Shown here piece after piece: positions 23,380 to 34,890 of a DNA stretch of 64,000 bases (position 1 is its first letter; each line of letters starts with the position of its first letter). The stretch is from Dugong dugon (Eukaryota; Chordata; Mammalia; Sirenia; Dugongidae), in assembly GCA_030035585.1 (NCBI GenBank), contig CM057482.1, positions 60,640,828 to 60,704,827 of the forward strand. The letters are read 5' to 3'. Both the position numbers and the translations under genes were made by a program. The notes beneath the pieces were generated by a model, which did no database searches, was not told where the DNA came from, and saw only the letters and a program-made list of their open reading frames with translations.

Positions 23380-23945
23380 TGGAGCTCCACAGCCCCTCAA
23401 GAAGAAGCAAAGATGGTGCACGGAGCCAGGTATTTGAGCGAAATGTGGGGGAGGTGGTAGGATGTAAGGAAGAAATCAAAAGAAGCAGAAAAAAAAGCAA
23501 CACCAGCAGCCAAGAAATGGCAGTCAGAGAGCCAGCTAGTGCGGGCTGGTGGAATCCAAGCAGCCAGTGTTTCTCGGACAAGAGGCTGTGTCCATGGGAA
23601 GCCGAGGGGGCCGAGTGTGGGTGAAGAAGGGTAGGGAATGGAAAAGCGTATGTCACAAATTACTGGAGCCCTGCAGCCCCTCAGGAAGAAGCAAAGATGG
23701 CACACAGAGCCATGTATTTGAGCGAAAGGAGGGGGAGGTGGTGAGGGGTAAGGAAGAAATCATAAGAAGCAGAAAAAAGCAACACCAGCAGCCAACAAAT
23801 GGCACTCAGGGAGCTGGCCCGTTCGGGTGTTTGGAATCCAAGCAGCTGGTGTTTCCCGGTCAAGAGATTGTGGCCGTGGGAAGCAGAGGCCGAGTGGGGG
23901 TGAAGAAGGGTGGAGGGGTGGGAAAGCGTATATCACAAATTACTG
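23380..23945 (-). repeat. Tandem L1 5'UTR monomers (about 284 bp, two copies)
   Basis: 'agcccctcaagaagaagca' at 23391 and 'agcccctcaggaagaagca' at 23675 start two copies with the same internal order ('tatttgagcg', 'aagcaacaccagcagcca', 'cacaaattactg'). L1A has only one equivalent unit (about 15170-15430). This resembles the promoter monomers of mouse L1. Confidence 0.8.
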
Positions 23946-24779
23946 ATTGTTTTTTCTCCTGCTGGAAGCTCTGTGAAGCTGCTTTCTTGTAGCCCCTGTT
24001 TGCTGGTCTCCTATAGGAGTCCAACATGGTGGATCCATGCTGCATTAGCTGGTAGGGGACCTCTGCAAGAATCTCTGCTTGCTCTCTATTTTCTGTTAGT
24101 TTTCTCACTCCAGTTGGTGCTTGGCTGAGTTCTTTATCTCTACATTTGATGTTTTAGGGTTTAAGGATTGTTGTTTTCTCTGTTCGGCTTAGTTTTTTGG
24201 ATTTTTGCTATGGAGGGTGATGTTGTGCTTCTGCCTAGAGAGCCATTTTGCCGGAATTCCTCTCTTAGCACTCTTTTTTGTTTGTGTGTATGTTTTGACT
24301 CCTGTTCCTCTCTCCTCTCTCTCCTCTTTCTCATACCCATCTTAGCTCCACACATCACAGTCTACCCCCTCCTTCCTGCCTACTTGCACTGTGCACTGAA
24401 CATCACACTCCGAAGCAGCACAGGCACAGTTTACTGGAACATGCTCTGCACTGATTCCTGGTCTGCGCTGTCAGCCCTGGTATGTGCCACCACAAACAAC
24501 CCATCCCAGGAACTCCTCTTCAGCTGGACCTACCCCGCTGCAACTTACCTGAGTGCCTGACCCTGCCCATTGGAGAGGATGTGAAAAGTATCGTGCCCCT
24601 AGATGAGCAAACAACAAAGAATGCACAGCCCGCCTGCCCAGACATAGCCAAATAAAACAAAAAGTAGGATAAAACAAACAATCAATAAACAATCAATAAA
24701 CAAGGGAAATAACGACTGAATGACCTGAAGACAGCAGACAATATCAAAACATTTACAAAAACAGGACAGGATGGTTCCA

Positions 24780-25780
24780 GTAGGCATCCAAAATAAAACA
24801 CCAGATGACTTTGCAGTAGAGGAAAAGGCACTAGACCTAACTGATAAGGGAATTCAAATCCCTAATATTCAGAATTATCCAAGAGTTCAAGCAAAAAGCA
24901 GACAAAAATGAGGAAAAAATAGACAAATTCATGGAAAAGGCAGATAAATTCATGGAAAATACAGACCAAGAAATGGAATTATTCAAGAAAATAATACAGG
25001 GACAAAATGCTAAAATAAATTCACAACTAATAACCATATAAAAACAATTAGCAATCCAAAAAATAAACAACAAGATTTCAGAAATGGACAGTGTCATAGA
25101 AGGGCTGAGGAGCAGGTTTGAAACAATGGAAGATAGGATCAGTGAAATTGAAGACAAACACTTGGCTACAACTCTGTTTGAGGAAAAATCAGAAAAAAGA
25201 ATGAAGAAAAATGATGAAACCCTCAGAATTATGTAGGATACAAACTAAAGCAAAAATCAGTGAGTGATCGGAGTTCCAGAACAGGAGGAGAAAAGAGAAA
25301 ACACAGAGAGGATTGTTGAAGAACTGCTGACAGAAAACTTCCCCAATATCATGATAGATGAAAAGCTGGCCATCCAAGAAGCTCAACGAACCCCATATAG
25401 GATAGACCCCAAAAGAAAATGACCAAGGCCTATCATAAACACACTCGCTAAAACCAAAGACAAACAAAGAATCCTGAGAGCAGCTCCAGAAAAACAAGAA
25501 GTCACATACAGAGGAGAAACAATATGACTAAGCTCGGATTATTTGGTAGAAACCATGCAGGCAAGATGACAATCAAATGACACATATAAAACCTTGAAAG
25601 AAAAAAACTGCCAGACAGGAATAATATATCCTGCAAAACTCTCATTCAAATATGATGGTGAAATTAGGTCATTTCCAGACAAGCAGAAATTAAGGGACTA
25701 TGTGCAAACCAAACCAAACTTATAAGACTTATTAAAGGGAGTCCTTGAATCTATGAACAAACAACATCAGACCACAGGCT
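24780..25780 (+). pseudogene. L1A ORF1, decayed
   Basis: Plus-strand translation gives a coiled-coil region followed by a C-terminal pattern (FPNIMIDEKLAIQEAQRTPY, PEKQEVTYRGE) homologous to L1B ORF1. Stops are present (for example after DPKRK). Approximate limits. Confidence 0.75.
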
Positions 25781-26189
25781 AAATCTAGGACACAGGATTG
25801 TACTAGCCAGATACTAACCTAGGAAATGAACTCTTAAGGACTATGCAAAACCAAAAGAATTACAACAGGGAACCGGAGAGGTTAATCTGTAAATGACAAC
25901 AGCATCAGAACAATAAAAGAGGCAATACAATGGTGTAGGTATAGAATCTTCTACTGGAGAGGAAGGCAAGATGATACTAAGTAATAATAGACTGGTTCAA
26001 ATCTAGGAAGATAAGGGTAAATTCCAAGGTAATCACAAAGAAAGTTAACAAACGTACTCACCAAAATAAAGAAGAAAAACATAAAGTCTCAGTAAAAACA
26101 AACCCTACAAAAAACAGAAGAAATAAAAAAAATGCACAAAACAAAATGAACTCAGCACAGGAGAGTAAGGGGAACAAAGAAAACGTCAG

Positions 26190-27785
26190 CACCACAAAAA
26201 AAAAGTACTACAAAATGCAATCCCACTCCTAGTAATATATCCTAGAGAAATAAGAGCCATCACAAGAATGGACACATGCACACGTATGTTCATGGCAGCA
26301 TTGTTCACAATAGTAAAAAGATGGAAACAACCTAGATGCCCATTAACAGGTGAATGGATAAACAAACTATGGTACAATGGAGTATTATGCAAAGATAAAG
26401 AACAATGATGAATCTGTGAAGCATCTCATAACATGGATGAAACTGGAGGACATTACGCTGAGTGAGATAAGTCAATCACAAAAGAACAAATATTGTATGA
26501 GACCTCTACTGTAAAAACTCATGTAAAAGTTTACACACAAAAAGAAACAATCTTTGTTGGTTATAACGGCTGGGAGGGGTGGGGGGGGAACTAAACAGAT
26601 AATAGGTAAGTGGTAACTTCGGTGAAGGGTAGGGAAGCCAGCACAATGTGTACAAGGAAAGGTCATGGAAGCTCCATAGACACTCCCTGAGGGACTGAAT
26701 TGCTGGGCAGAGGGCTGTGGGGACTATGGTCTCAGGGAACACCTAGCTCAATTGGCATAACACAGTTTATAAAGACAAGGTTCTACATTCTACCTTGGTA
26801 AGTAGCGTCTGGTGTCTTAAAATCCTGTGAGCAGCCATCTAAGATACTCCACTGGTCTCACCCCTTCAGGAGCAAGGGAGAATGAAGAGAACAAGACACA
26901 AGGAAAAGATTAGTCCAAAGGACTAATGGACCACAGCTACCAAGGCCTCCACCAGACTGAGTCCAATACAGCCAGATGGTGCCTGGCTACCACCACCGAC
27001 TGTTCTGACCAGGATCACAATAGAGGGTCCTGAACAGAGCTGGAAAAGGATATAGAACAAAATTCTAAGTCACAAAAAAAAAAAAGACCAGATTTACTGG
27101 CCTGACAGACTGGAGAAACCCGAGAGTTTGGCCCCCGGACACCCTTTTAGCTCAGTGGTGAAGTCACTCCCAAAGTTCACCTTTCAGCCTGGGATTGGAC
27201 AACCTCGTAAAATAGAAACGGGACTAATGAGGCACAGAAGACCAGGGACAAGGACTAGAAGGCAGGAGGGGACAGGAAAGCTGGTGTTAGGAAACCCAAA
27301 GTTGAGAACGGACAGCGTTGACATGTCGTGGGGTTGTTAACCATTGTCATAGGGTTTAGTAACGGTTTAATGAGAAACTATTTGTTCTGCAGACCTTCAT
27401 CTAAGGTACAAAAAAAAAAAAAAAAAGGATTATCTATGTGAGATCAAATTGACAATAGCAATTCAAAAGCTTTGAGGGGAAGCCTGGGGGCAGTGAGTTG
27501 AAGATAATAGTGATGGAATAATTTGCAAAAGGACAGTGAGAATAGCAGCACAACAGGAAGAATGTAATCGATGTCACTGAATGGTACACGTAGAAATTTT
27601 TCAAATGGTGTAACTTTGGCTATGTATATTTTCACCAAAAAAAATTTCCTCCAAGGTCGAGAAGGTAGAGTGTTGACATGACCTGGAGTTGTTAATCAAT
27701 GTCATAAAACGATATGTGTACTGTCTATTTAATGAGAAACTATTTGTTCTGTAAACATTCATCTAAAGTACAATAAAAAAATTAA
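26190..27785 (+). pseudogene. L1A ORF2 remnant and 3'UTR
   Basis: After the spacer 'gaaaacgtcagcaccac' the sequence joins the ORF2 end ('caatcccactcctagtaat' to 'gagataagtcaatcac', 26220-26480). The endonuclease and RT are therefore missing. The 3'UTR (26530-27403) has the same phrases as L1C and L1B in inverse. The composite tail follows. Confidence 0.85.
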
Positions 27786-27798
27786 AAGAAAAAAAAGA

Positions 27799-27926
27799 CA
27801 ATTCTTCTTTGATCTTCCTTTTTCATCATCCAGCTTTTGCATGCCTATGAGGTGATTGAAAAGACCATAGCATAAGTGAGTCACACCTTATTCATCGAAG
27901 TGATATCTTTGCTTTTTAACATATAA

Positions 27927-27927
<1 letters not shown>
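27799..27927 (-). mobile_element. RTE LINE fragment, right part
   Basis: 'attcttctttgatcttcc' to 'gctttttaacatataaatg', continuing the RTE broken at 14845 by L1A. Confidence 0.85.

Positions 27928-27958
<31 letters not shown>
27928..27958. repeat. (TG)n microsatellite
   Basis: About 15 TG units, paralogous to 7429-7451. Confidence 0.95.
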
Positions 27959-27960
<2 letters not shown>

Positions 27961-28193
27961 CTTAAAGTCCTAGGGTGGTAAAAATATTTAACACTTTTTC
28001 TCTCTGGCAGAGCCCCAACCTAGGACATCTGCCATCCGTGAACCACCTGTTCTCTGCATCTGGCCTCTCAAGGCTCTCTTTGTTCTTTGTGAGTTATGGC
28101 GTTTGATAGACAAGTTGCTGATAAGTACTGTGGTGGATAACGATCTACCATATCATCTCTTCCATATAAGGCACTTGTATCTTGATAATAATT

Positions 28194-28345
28194 AACAAGA
28201 TGGATTAACACAGTGGCTGCAACAATGGGGTCAAACACAGCAAGGATTGTGAGGATGGTGCAGGATTGGGCAGAGTTTTGTTCTGCTGTACATAGGGTCC
28301 TTATGAGTCAGAACCAACTCAACGGCACCTAAAAACATCTTGAAA
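28194..28345 (+). mobile_element. RTE 3' tail fragment
   Basis: 'gatggattaacacagtggc' to 'gagtcagaaccaactcaac', paralogous to 8277-8424. Confidence 0.8.
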
Positions 28346-28489
28346 ATGCCTTAATACAGCTATCTGCTGATTTCCAGGGGTGACCCACCAGCTTTATTTG
28401 CTTCCATCTCCTTCAGTGGTTTCTTTCCTCCTCCACACACATAAACAGGATGTTATCTGAGGTTGTATCCTCAATGCCCCTCTCCTTTA

Positions 28490-29735
28490 TTAAATTACTT
28501 TTTTCTATTTATAAATTGTTATAAATATGTATATAACACAACATGTGCCAGTTCAACATTTTTCAGGTGTATAATTCAGTGACACCAATCACATCAGTCA
28601 TGTTGTGCAACCATCACCATATCCATTGCTAAATTTTCCTTCACCATAAACAGAAACTCAATGCTATTAAATTACTCTTTTTTATTAGTGTGGTGAAAAT
28701 ATACACAGCAAAACATACACCGGTTCAACAATTTCTACACGCATATTTCAGTGACATTGATTACATTCTTCTTGTTGTGCCTCTCCCTATCCTTTTTCAA
28801 ATAATTCCACCACCATTAACATAAACTCAATGTCCCCTAAGCAGAAACTTCCTCTCTCTTCCTCTGTCTTAGGCTGGTTTCTCTAGAGTAGCAAAACCAG
28901 TAAAGTGTATAAATATAGAGAGAGAGATTCATATTAAGGAAATGGCTCACGAGATTGTAGAGGCTGGAACGTTCTAAGTCCATGGATCAGGCTGGAGGCT
29001 TCTCCAGATTCATGCAGCCACAGAGACTGGCAAACTCAAGATTGGCAAGTCAGACAGCAGAGCTCTGGCTCACAGGCTTTGAAGACCAATGAATCCCAAG
29101 GTCGGCAGGAAAAATGGCATGTAAGCTTCTAGCTCAAGTCCCAAGAACTGAAGGTCAGATGAACAGGAGCCAGCTGCAGGATCAGAGTGAGCAAAAGCCC
29201 ATGAGCCTTGTCAGAAAGTCCACCTACATTGGATGCAGGCCACACCCCCAAGGAAACTTCCTTTCAACTGATTGACTACTCACAGCAGATCCTGTCATGG
29301 AGGTGATCACATTATATCAGATCTCATCATGGAGATGTTCACATCATTATATGACTGCCAAACTACATCATAACTGCCAAACCACTGAGAATCGTGGCCT
29401 AGCCAAGTTGACACACAACCTTAACCATCACACTCTCCCTCTCACCCTTGTAACCACCAACAGTTTTTGGTTTCTATATATTTGCTTATTTCATATAAGT
29501 GACGTCATATAATATTTGTCTTTGTGACTGATTTATTTCACTCCGCATGGTGTTTTCAATGTTCGTCCACATTGTGGCATGTATCAGGACTTCATTTCTC
29601 TTTATGGCTGAGTAGTATTTTATTGTGTCCATGTACCACATTTTGTTTATCCATTCTTCTGATGGACATTTTGGTTGTTTCCACCTTTTGGCTATTGTAA
29701 ACAGTGCTGCAATGAACATTGGTGTACCAGCGTTA
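28490..29735 (-). mobile_element. Old L1 (L1M-like), antisense, split by an LTR
   Basis: 28490-28864 carries 'tgtataattcagtgacacc'. After the LTR, 29440-29735 reads as the inverted ORF2 C-terminus ('gactgatttatttcactcc', 'ccacattttgtttatccattc'). A short frame (29486-29719, minus) shows the L1 ALFTIAKRWKQPK motif. Heavily decayed. Confidence 0.75.
28865..29432 (-). mobile_element. Solo LTR, ERVL/MLT2-like, antisense
   Basis: Starts TGTCTTAGGCTGGTTTC and ends AACCTTAACCATCACA, the inverse of the LTR at 4165. The 5-bp flanks TCCTC and CTCTC are not a clean duplication. Confidence 0.8.
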
Positions 29736-30634
29736 AATTACTCTTGACCACAAGTGTTGCTTCCTTGCAGGGTTCCTACCACCTCTGGCACTCCCTCAGC
29801 ACCCAGCCTGCATTTCCACTGCCAGCCATACCATTTCTCATGGGGATCTCAACTTTGCCTCAGATTCCTGCTCCTAAAATGGTCTTTTTCCCTCCATCCT
29901 ATCACCATGCCCTTCTCTTGGCCCAACTCTCCACAACCCACCTATCCCCAAGTCCTCTTCATTCTCCCTTCAAGGTGCCTATATGCCTGCCCCCTTTCTC
30001 CAGCCCCCTTGCCATCACCCTAATATTCATCCCTTTTACCTCTGCCTGGATTGTTGAAAATTCTGCCCTCCCCTCCTCATCACTTTCCATCCCCACATTC
30101 CTGTGCACCATCATCTGAAGAGTTTTTTAATCCACCTTCAATCATTGCTCAGTGCCTATGGGATAGACCTCAACATCTCTGGTCAACTGATGTTTGACAA
30201 GGGAGCTAAATCCATTCAATAGGAAAGGAGCAGTCTCTTCAACAAATAGTGCCTTTTCTTCCACATGCACTTACTGGCCGGGCATCCTAAGCCATCCATG
30301 ATCCTTCCCTGGTGACTTATCTCAGTGAAGCTCCCATGATTTCTCCAAGAGCCTCAGTCACAGTGTGGCCTTTTCCATGTCTGTCACTTTTGCTGCTGCT
30401 GCTTTTGTGGGACATAATGCTTTAGAACTGGACAGACGAGGGGACCACAAAGATCAAGTCCCTCATCTCACGGGGTATCCTGGCATCTCATGCACATGGC
30501 ACAACCCATTCTCCTGGCAAGGACTCCTGGTGATCCCAGCTGGAGTCATCTTTCCCTCCCCGAGCTCCACTGCACTTATCCATGCACTGGCTCAAGTTAG
30601 AGTTCATTTTATATCTGAGTAGTTAACCTCCCTG
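29736..30634. other. Non-coding stretch with L1 crumbs
   Basis: Pyrimidine-rich with no supported gene; the 147-codon frame at 29675-30118 has no recognisable domain. 30186-30255 resembles a bit of L1 ORF2 ('caagggagctaaatccattc', 'gcagtctcttcaacaaatag'). Confidence 0.5.
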
Positions 30635-31025
30635 TAGTATGCAGAATAATGTCTCCCCAAAGATGTCCATGTCCTAATCCTCAGAACCTGTGAAGATGTT
30701 ACAGTACATGAAAAGATTACAGGTGGAATTGTTTGCTAATCAACTGACCTCGAGTTAAGAGATTTTTCTGGATTATCCAGGTGGACCCAATGTAATTACA
30801 ACGATCTTTCAAAGTGGAAGAAAGACGCAGAAGAGGGGCCAGTGTCAAATGATGTGATGTGATGTGAGAAAGACTCAAGAAGCCATTGCCAGCTCTAAAG
30901 ATGGAAGAGGCCTGAGCCAAGCAATGTAGGTGGTCTCTAAAAGCTGGAAAAGGCAAGAAATAGATTCTCCTCTACAGCTTCCAGAGGGAATGCAGCCCTG
31001 CCAACACCTTTACCTTGATAGTTTC
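30635..31025 (+). mobile_element. MLT1-type LTR
   Basis: 'tgcagaataatgtctcccc', 'ccatgtcctaatcctcagaa' and 'gcagccctgccaacacc' are MLT1 landmarks. The end is decayed. Confidence 0.7.
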
Positions 31026-31193
31026 GTTTTTACTCTCCTCAAATTCTAAGCTCTGGCAATAGTGAATAACTTGAAGTTCCCAGAATATACCATACTCTGT
31101 CTTATTCCCAGGACTTTGACAATGTTGTCTCTCTGTCTTCATCACTTTTCATGTCCTTTTCTCTACCTCCCTCTGCTTTTGGCTCTTACTTAC

Positions 31194-31673
31194 TGTCATG
31201 GTTTGAATTATGTCCCCCAAAAAATGTGTGTATCAGTTTGGCTGGGCCATGATTCCTGGTATTTTGTGATTTTCCTGTATGTTGTAAACCTGCCTCTATG
31301 ATGTTAATGAGGGAGGATGGGTGGCAGTTGTGTTAGTAAGGCAGGACCTGATCTGCAAGACTGGATTGTGTCCTGAGGCAATATCTTGAGATATAAAAGA
31401 CAGAAGTAAGCAGTGAGACAGAGGGACCTCATACCATCAAGAAAGCAGTGCCAGGAGCAGAGCGCATCTTTTGGACCGGGGTCCCTGCGCAAAGAAGCTC
31501 CTAGTCCGGGGGAACACCGAAGAGAAGAAGGCCGACAGAAAAAGCCTTCCCCTGGAGCTGACACCCTGAATTTGGACTTTTAGCCTACTGTGACTGTGAG
31601 GAAATAAACTTCTCTTCATTAAAACCATCCACTTGTGGTACTTCTGTTAGAGCAGCACTAGATGACTAAGACA
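31194..31673 (+). mobile_element. Solo LTR, MaLR-type
   Basis: TGTCATGGTTTGAATTATG to GATGACTAAGACA, with a perfect 5-bp duplication CTTAC (31189-31193, 31674-31678). Same family as 516-1021. Confidence 0.9.
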
Positions 31674-31925
31674 CTTACCTTTTGGGTCTCAACTTAGACT
31701 TCCCTCCCTGTTTTGACCCCTACTCCCTCAGATTTGGTTGGGTACCATTTCCAAGTGATCTATTAACAAACACTTAATTTTTCTCTATTTTGGCACAATT
31801 CTGCTAGCCTTTTTTACTTGTCTGAGCCCTTTCTACACCCAAGAGTCTATATGCTTTTTGAAGGCAAGACATGTGATTTGTTCACTATGGATTCTCCAGT
31901 GCCTAGAGCTGTGCTCTCTAATATG

Positions 31926-32130
31926 GGAATACATTGGTGGTGCAAATGGTTGATGTGTTTGGCTGCTAACCAAAAGTTGGAGATTCCACTCCACCCAGAG
32001 TGCCTTGGAAGAAAGGCCTGGCAACATACTTCTGAAAAATCAGCCACTGAAAACCCTATAGAGCACAGTTCTACTCTGACACATGCATGGGGTCGCCACG
32101 AGTCAGAGTTGACTTCATGGTGACTGGTTA
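31926..32130 (+). mobile_element. AfroSINE
   Basis: Sense: 'ttggtggtgcaaatggttg' head, tail 'ggtcgccacgagtcagag', inside the hAT-like element. Confidence 0.88.
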
Positions 32131-32148
32131 GCCACTAGCCACAGGTGG

Positions 32149-32637
32149 TGTCTTAGGCTTGGTTCTCTAGAGAAGAAAAACCAGTAAAGTGTGTAAATAT
32201 ATATATAGAGAGAGATTTATATCAAGGAAACAGCTCACGCGATTGTAGAGGCTAGAACTTCCCCAGTCCGTGGATCAGGGTAGAGGCCTCTCCCAAGTCA
32301 TGCAGCCACAGAAGCTCACAAGCCCAAGGTCAGCAGGTCAGAGAGCAGGGCTCCACTCACAGGCTGTGCGGATCGATGAATACGAAGTTGAAGTTCGGCA
32401 GATAAGCTGACAGCTCAAGTCCCAAGAACCGGAGATGAGATGACAGGAAGCAGCCACAGGATTCAGAGAGAGTAAAAAGCCAGAAGGTCTGTTTATATTC
32501 AGATGTGGGCCACACCCCAAGGAGACCCCCTTTCATCTGATTGACTACTCACAGTATATTCAATCATGGGAGTGATCACATTAAAACACTGAGAATCATG
32601 GCCCAGCCAAGTTGACACACAAATCTTAACCATCACA
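32149..32637 (-). mobile_element. Solo LTR, ERVL/MLT2-like, antisense
   Basis: TGTCTTAGGCTTGGTTC to CTTAACCATCACA with a perfect 5-bp duplication GGTGG (32144-32148, 32638-32642). Inserted in the hAT-like element. Confidence 0.9.
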
Positions 32638-32962
32638 GGTGGCAACTGAGTACTTGAAATGTGACTGCTCTGAATTGAAGTGGGATGTAAGTATAAAATA
32701 CACTCTGGATTTAAAACACTTAGTACCAAAGGAAAAATGTAAAGTATCACACTCATAATTTTTTTTATACTGATTACTTGTTAAAATGATAATACTTAGG
32801 GTTGGGTTAAATAAAATTGGGTTTAAGTAAAATATATGATTAATATTCATTTCAACTGTTTCCTGTTTGCTTTTTTTTAATGTGGCCACTTGAAAATTTA
32901 AAATCACATGGGAGGCTTGCATTTGTGGCTCACGTAATGTTTCTATTGGACCACGCTGGCCT

Positions 32963-33884
32963 AGGTTGTACTGTCTGGCACATTTGTTGATGAATGCATT
33001 GATGAATCTACATGAAAAGGTAGGTGAGTGTCTTCCTGCCTCAGCCTCAGCTCATGGCTTTTCTCCAGGCATGACCCCAAACCTTCTTATGCTCAGTGCC
33101 TGAGCTGGGCAGTCTGTCTCTCAGTGGTCTTGGGTCTGGGTCCCCAGGGGATGGAGCGACCTGGGGAGGACCACCCTGCCTTAAGCCTATGAACCCTGTC
33201 TTTATGCACATTGTGCACCTGTGTCTGTATCTCCAGGAATAAAATACTATCATGACTTCCTGAATCGGAAACAGGACAGATTCTCATTTGGAACAATTTT
33301 AACATCTCTTGATACCGTCAGGGCTGTTTATCCTCAGTAGCAGTAGGTGAGGACCCCATTCTTACTGGAAACTCCTCATTTTGCACTATCTTGATACAAG
33401 AATCAAAGCTGTACTGATTAGCTAACAATTTTTTAGCCCCTGCAACCTTGAAGAACAAAGAACCCTTTTCTAAAGGATCACTGTAGTTTTCCCCTGTGTA
33501 CAGAACTTTGAATTTGTCCTCATACTGTACTTCCTGGGCTGATTGTGAAATCGGGTGGGAGCTTATCACTGTCAGGAGGTTTTGAACTATGATTTCCTGA
33601 GGATTTAGGAGTTGCTTGGAACAGCCATGGGTTCAGTGAGAACAGAATCCTCTGGGATGCCAAAGCTTTTACTGGACAGGGAAGTTCTTGAGTCTGGTTG
33701 ACATTTTGAAAGCCATATTCTCAGAATAAAACAGGTCTCAGTTTTTACGACCGTACTCAGCATTAACATAGAGCCTTTCTAATTTTCCAAGCACTTTTAC
33801 ACACAGTACCTTGTGTGTTGGGTTGCCTATACTTGCTGTCTCCAATTTCTTTCTTCTCACTCACTATTAAACCCCTCTAGTTAA
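32963..33884. other. Non-coding stretch, nothing recognised
   Basis: Unique-looking sequence. Short minus-strand frames (33047-33569) have no recognised domain. Confidence 0.45.
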
Positions 33885-34012
33885 GAGCTACGGCTGCTAA
33901 CCAAAAGGCCGGCAGTTCGAATCCACCAAGTGCTCCTTGGAAACTCCATGGGGCAGTTCTACTCTGTCCTATAGGGTCACAATGAATCAGAATTGACTTG
34001 ACAGCGATGGTT
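33885..34012 (+). mobile_element. AfroSINE (short subfamily, 5'-truncated)
   Basis: 'gttaagagctacggctgc', B box 'gcagttcgaatccacc', tail 'agggtcacaatgaatcag'. Confidence 0.9.
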
Positions 34013-34494
34013 TATTTATTTATCGTGCTTTCAGTCCCACCACTGCATAGAAACTGTTCTCATAAACAGTTGCCACGAATGACACATAGCTAAATCCAGT
34101 GGTCATTTCTTAGTCTTCTCATTTATTTGGTCCGTTTGTGTCATTTGATACAGTTGAATGTTCTCTCCCATTGAAATTGTTTCTTCAATTGGCTTCAAGG
34201 ACGTCACACTTGCCTGGTTTTCTCTGACCTCACCGGTGGCTCCTTCTCCATCTCCTTTGCTGTCATCTCCACATCTCCCTGATTTTTAGTATTGGAGCTG
34301 TCCAGATCTCAAACGGCTCCTCTTTTCTATCTATATTCATTTCGTTGGTGATTTCACTGAGTATCATGGTTTTAAATGTCATTCATATGCTAACAATTCT
34401 CAAATTTTTATCTCCAACCTGTACCTTTTCTCTGAACTCCATATTCATAAATCCAACTACCAACACAATATTTCAACCTGGATACCATCTTAGT

Positions 34495-34890
34495 TTCCTA
34501 GTGCTGATGTAATACAAATACCGCAAGTAGGTGGTTTTAAGAATAGAAATTTATTTTCTTATAATTTTAGAGGTTAAAAGTCCAAATCCGGGTCTTAGCA
34601 GTGTTGATTCCTTCCTTCAGTAGCCCTGGACATTCCTTGGCTCTTGGTGATTCTTATAAGACATCTGCTTCCCTAGTATATGCCTCTGTGTCCATGCTGT
34701 TCTTTGTATAACTCAAAAGTGGTTAGGTTTAGGATCTACCCTACACTGATACAACATCAACTGATAGATTGCCTTATATTAGGTTCCATTGTGGAAGATG
34801 ATTACATTACATTAGATTAAATTACATCCGCAGGTATAGAGGTTGAGATTCCAACACATATTTTGGGAGAACACAATTCAACTCGTATCA
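34495..34890 (-). mobile_element. MLT1-type LTR, antisense
   Basis: 'cttagtttcctagtgctgat' at the left and 'gagaacacaattcaactcg' at the right are inverse MLT1 termini. It splits the L2. Confidence 0.75.

Larger units (their letters stand above)
15884..24260 (-). mobile_element. L1B: full-length antisense L1 (about 8.4 kb)
   Basis: RNA 3' end at the T-rich left edge, 5' end at 24260 (reverse-strand 'ggaattccggcaaaatgg'). Order on the minus strand: 5'UTR with two tandem monomers (24260 to about 22330), ORF1 (about 22311-21330), spacer, ORF2 (about 20905-17115), 3'UTR (to about 16150) and a composite tail. A 16-bp duplication TCTCTTAG(G/C)ACTCTTT at 15868-15883 and 24261-24276 marks insertion into L1A. 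Both ORFs carry stops and frameshifts. Confidence 0.88.
14846..27798 (+). mobile_element. L1A: sense L1 interrupted by L1B and internally deleted
   Basis: 5'UTR at 14846-15883 (starts 'ggacttccaggcaacatgg'), resuming at 24261 after L1B. ORF1-like sequence lies near 24780-25780. At about 26215 the sequence jumps from the ORF1-ORF2 spacer straight to the ORF2 C-terminus (about 3.5 kb missing relative to L1B). The 3'UTR runs to 27403 and is followed by a second 3'-end module and A-rich tail to about 27797. CAATTCTT flanks it (14838-14845, 27799-27806). Non-functional. Confidence 0.85.
27799..31020 (+). repeat. Duplicated segment, copy 2 (paralogous to about 7300-9040)
   Basis: Same order as copy 1: RTE truncated at the same base, (TG)n, AfroSINE head remnant (27960-28000), shared unique block (28010-28195), RTE tail, L1 fragment, MLT1 3' half. 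Copy 2 lacks about 0.57 kb present at 7495-8085. Copy 1 lacks the stretch equivalent to about 29.43-30.93 kb. Confidence 0.7.
31905..32962. mobile_element. hAT-Charlie-like non-autonomous DNA transposon, interrupted twice
   Basis: Outer pieces 'agctgtgctctctaatatgg' and 'tagccactagccacaggtgg' at the left; 'aactgagtacttgaaatg' and 'tttctattggaccacgctgg' at the right. The inverted ends resemble the common mammalian hAT terminus (CAGNGCTGTCCAATA). An AfroSINE (31926-32130) and an LTR (32149-32637) lie inside. Family name not assigned. Confidence 0.65.

Noticed and set aside
23303..23992. Several 100-147-codon frames on both strands
   Set aside because: They fall in the L1B 5'UTR monomers, which are non-coding; the two copies simply repeat the same chance frames.
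27928..27958. Tandem array as a CRISPR-like or satellite structure
   Set aside because: Simple (TG)n microsatellite without spacers.
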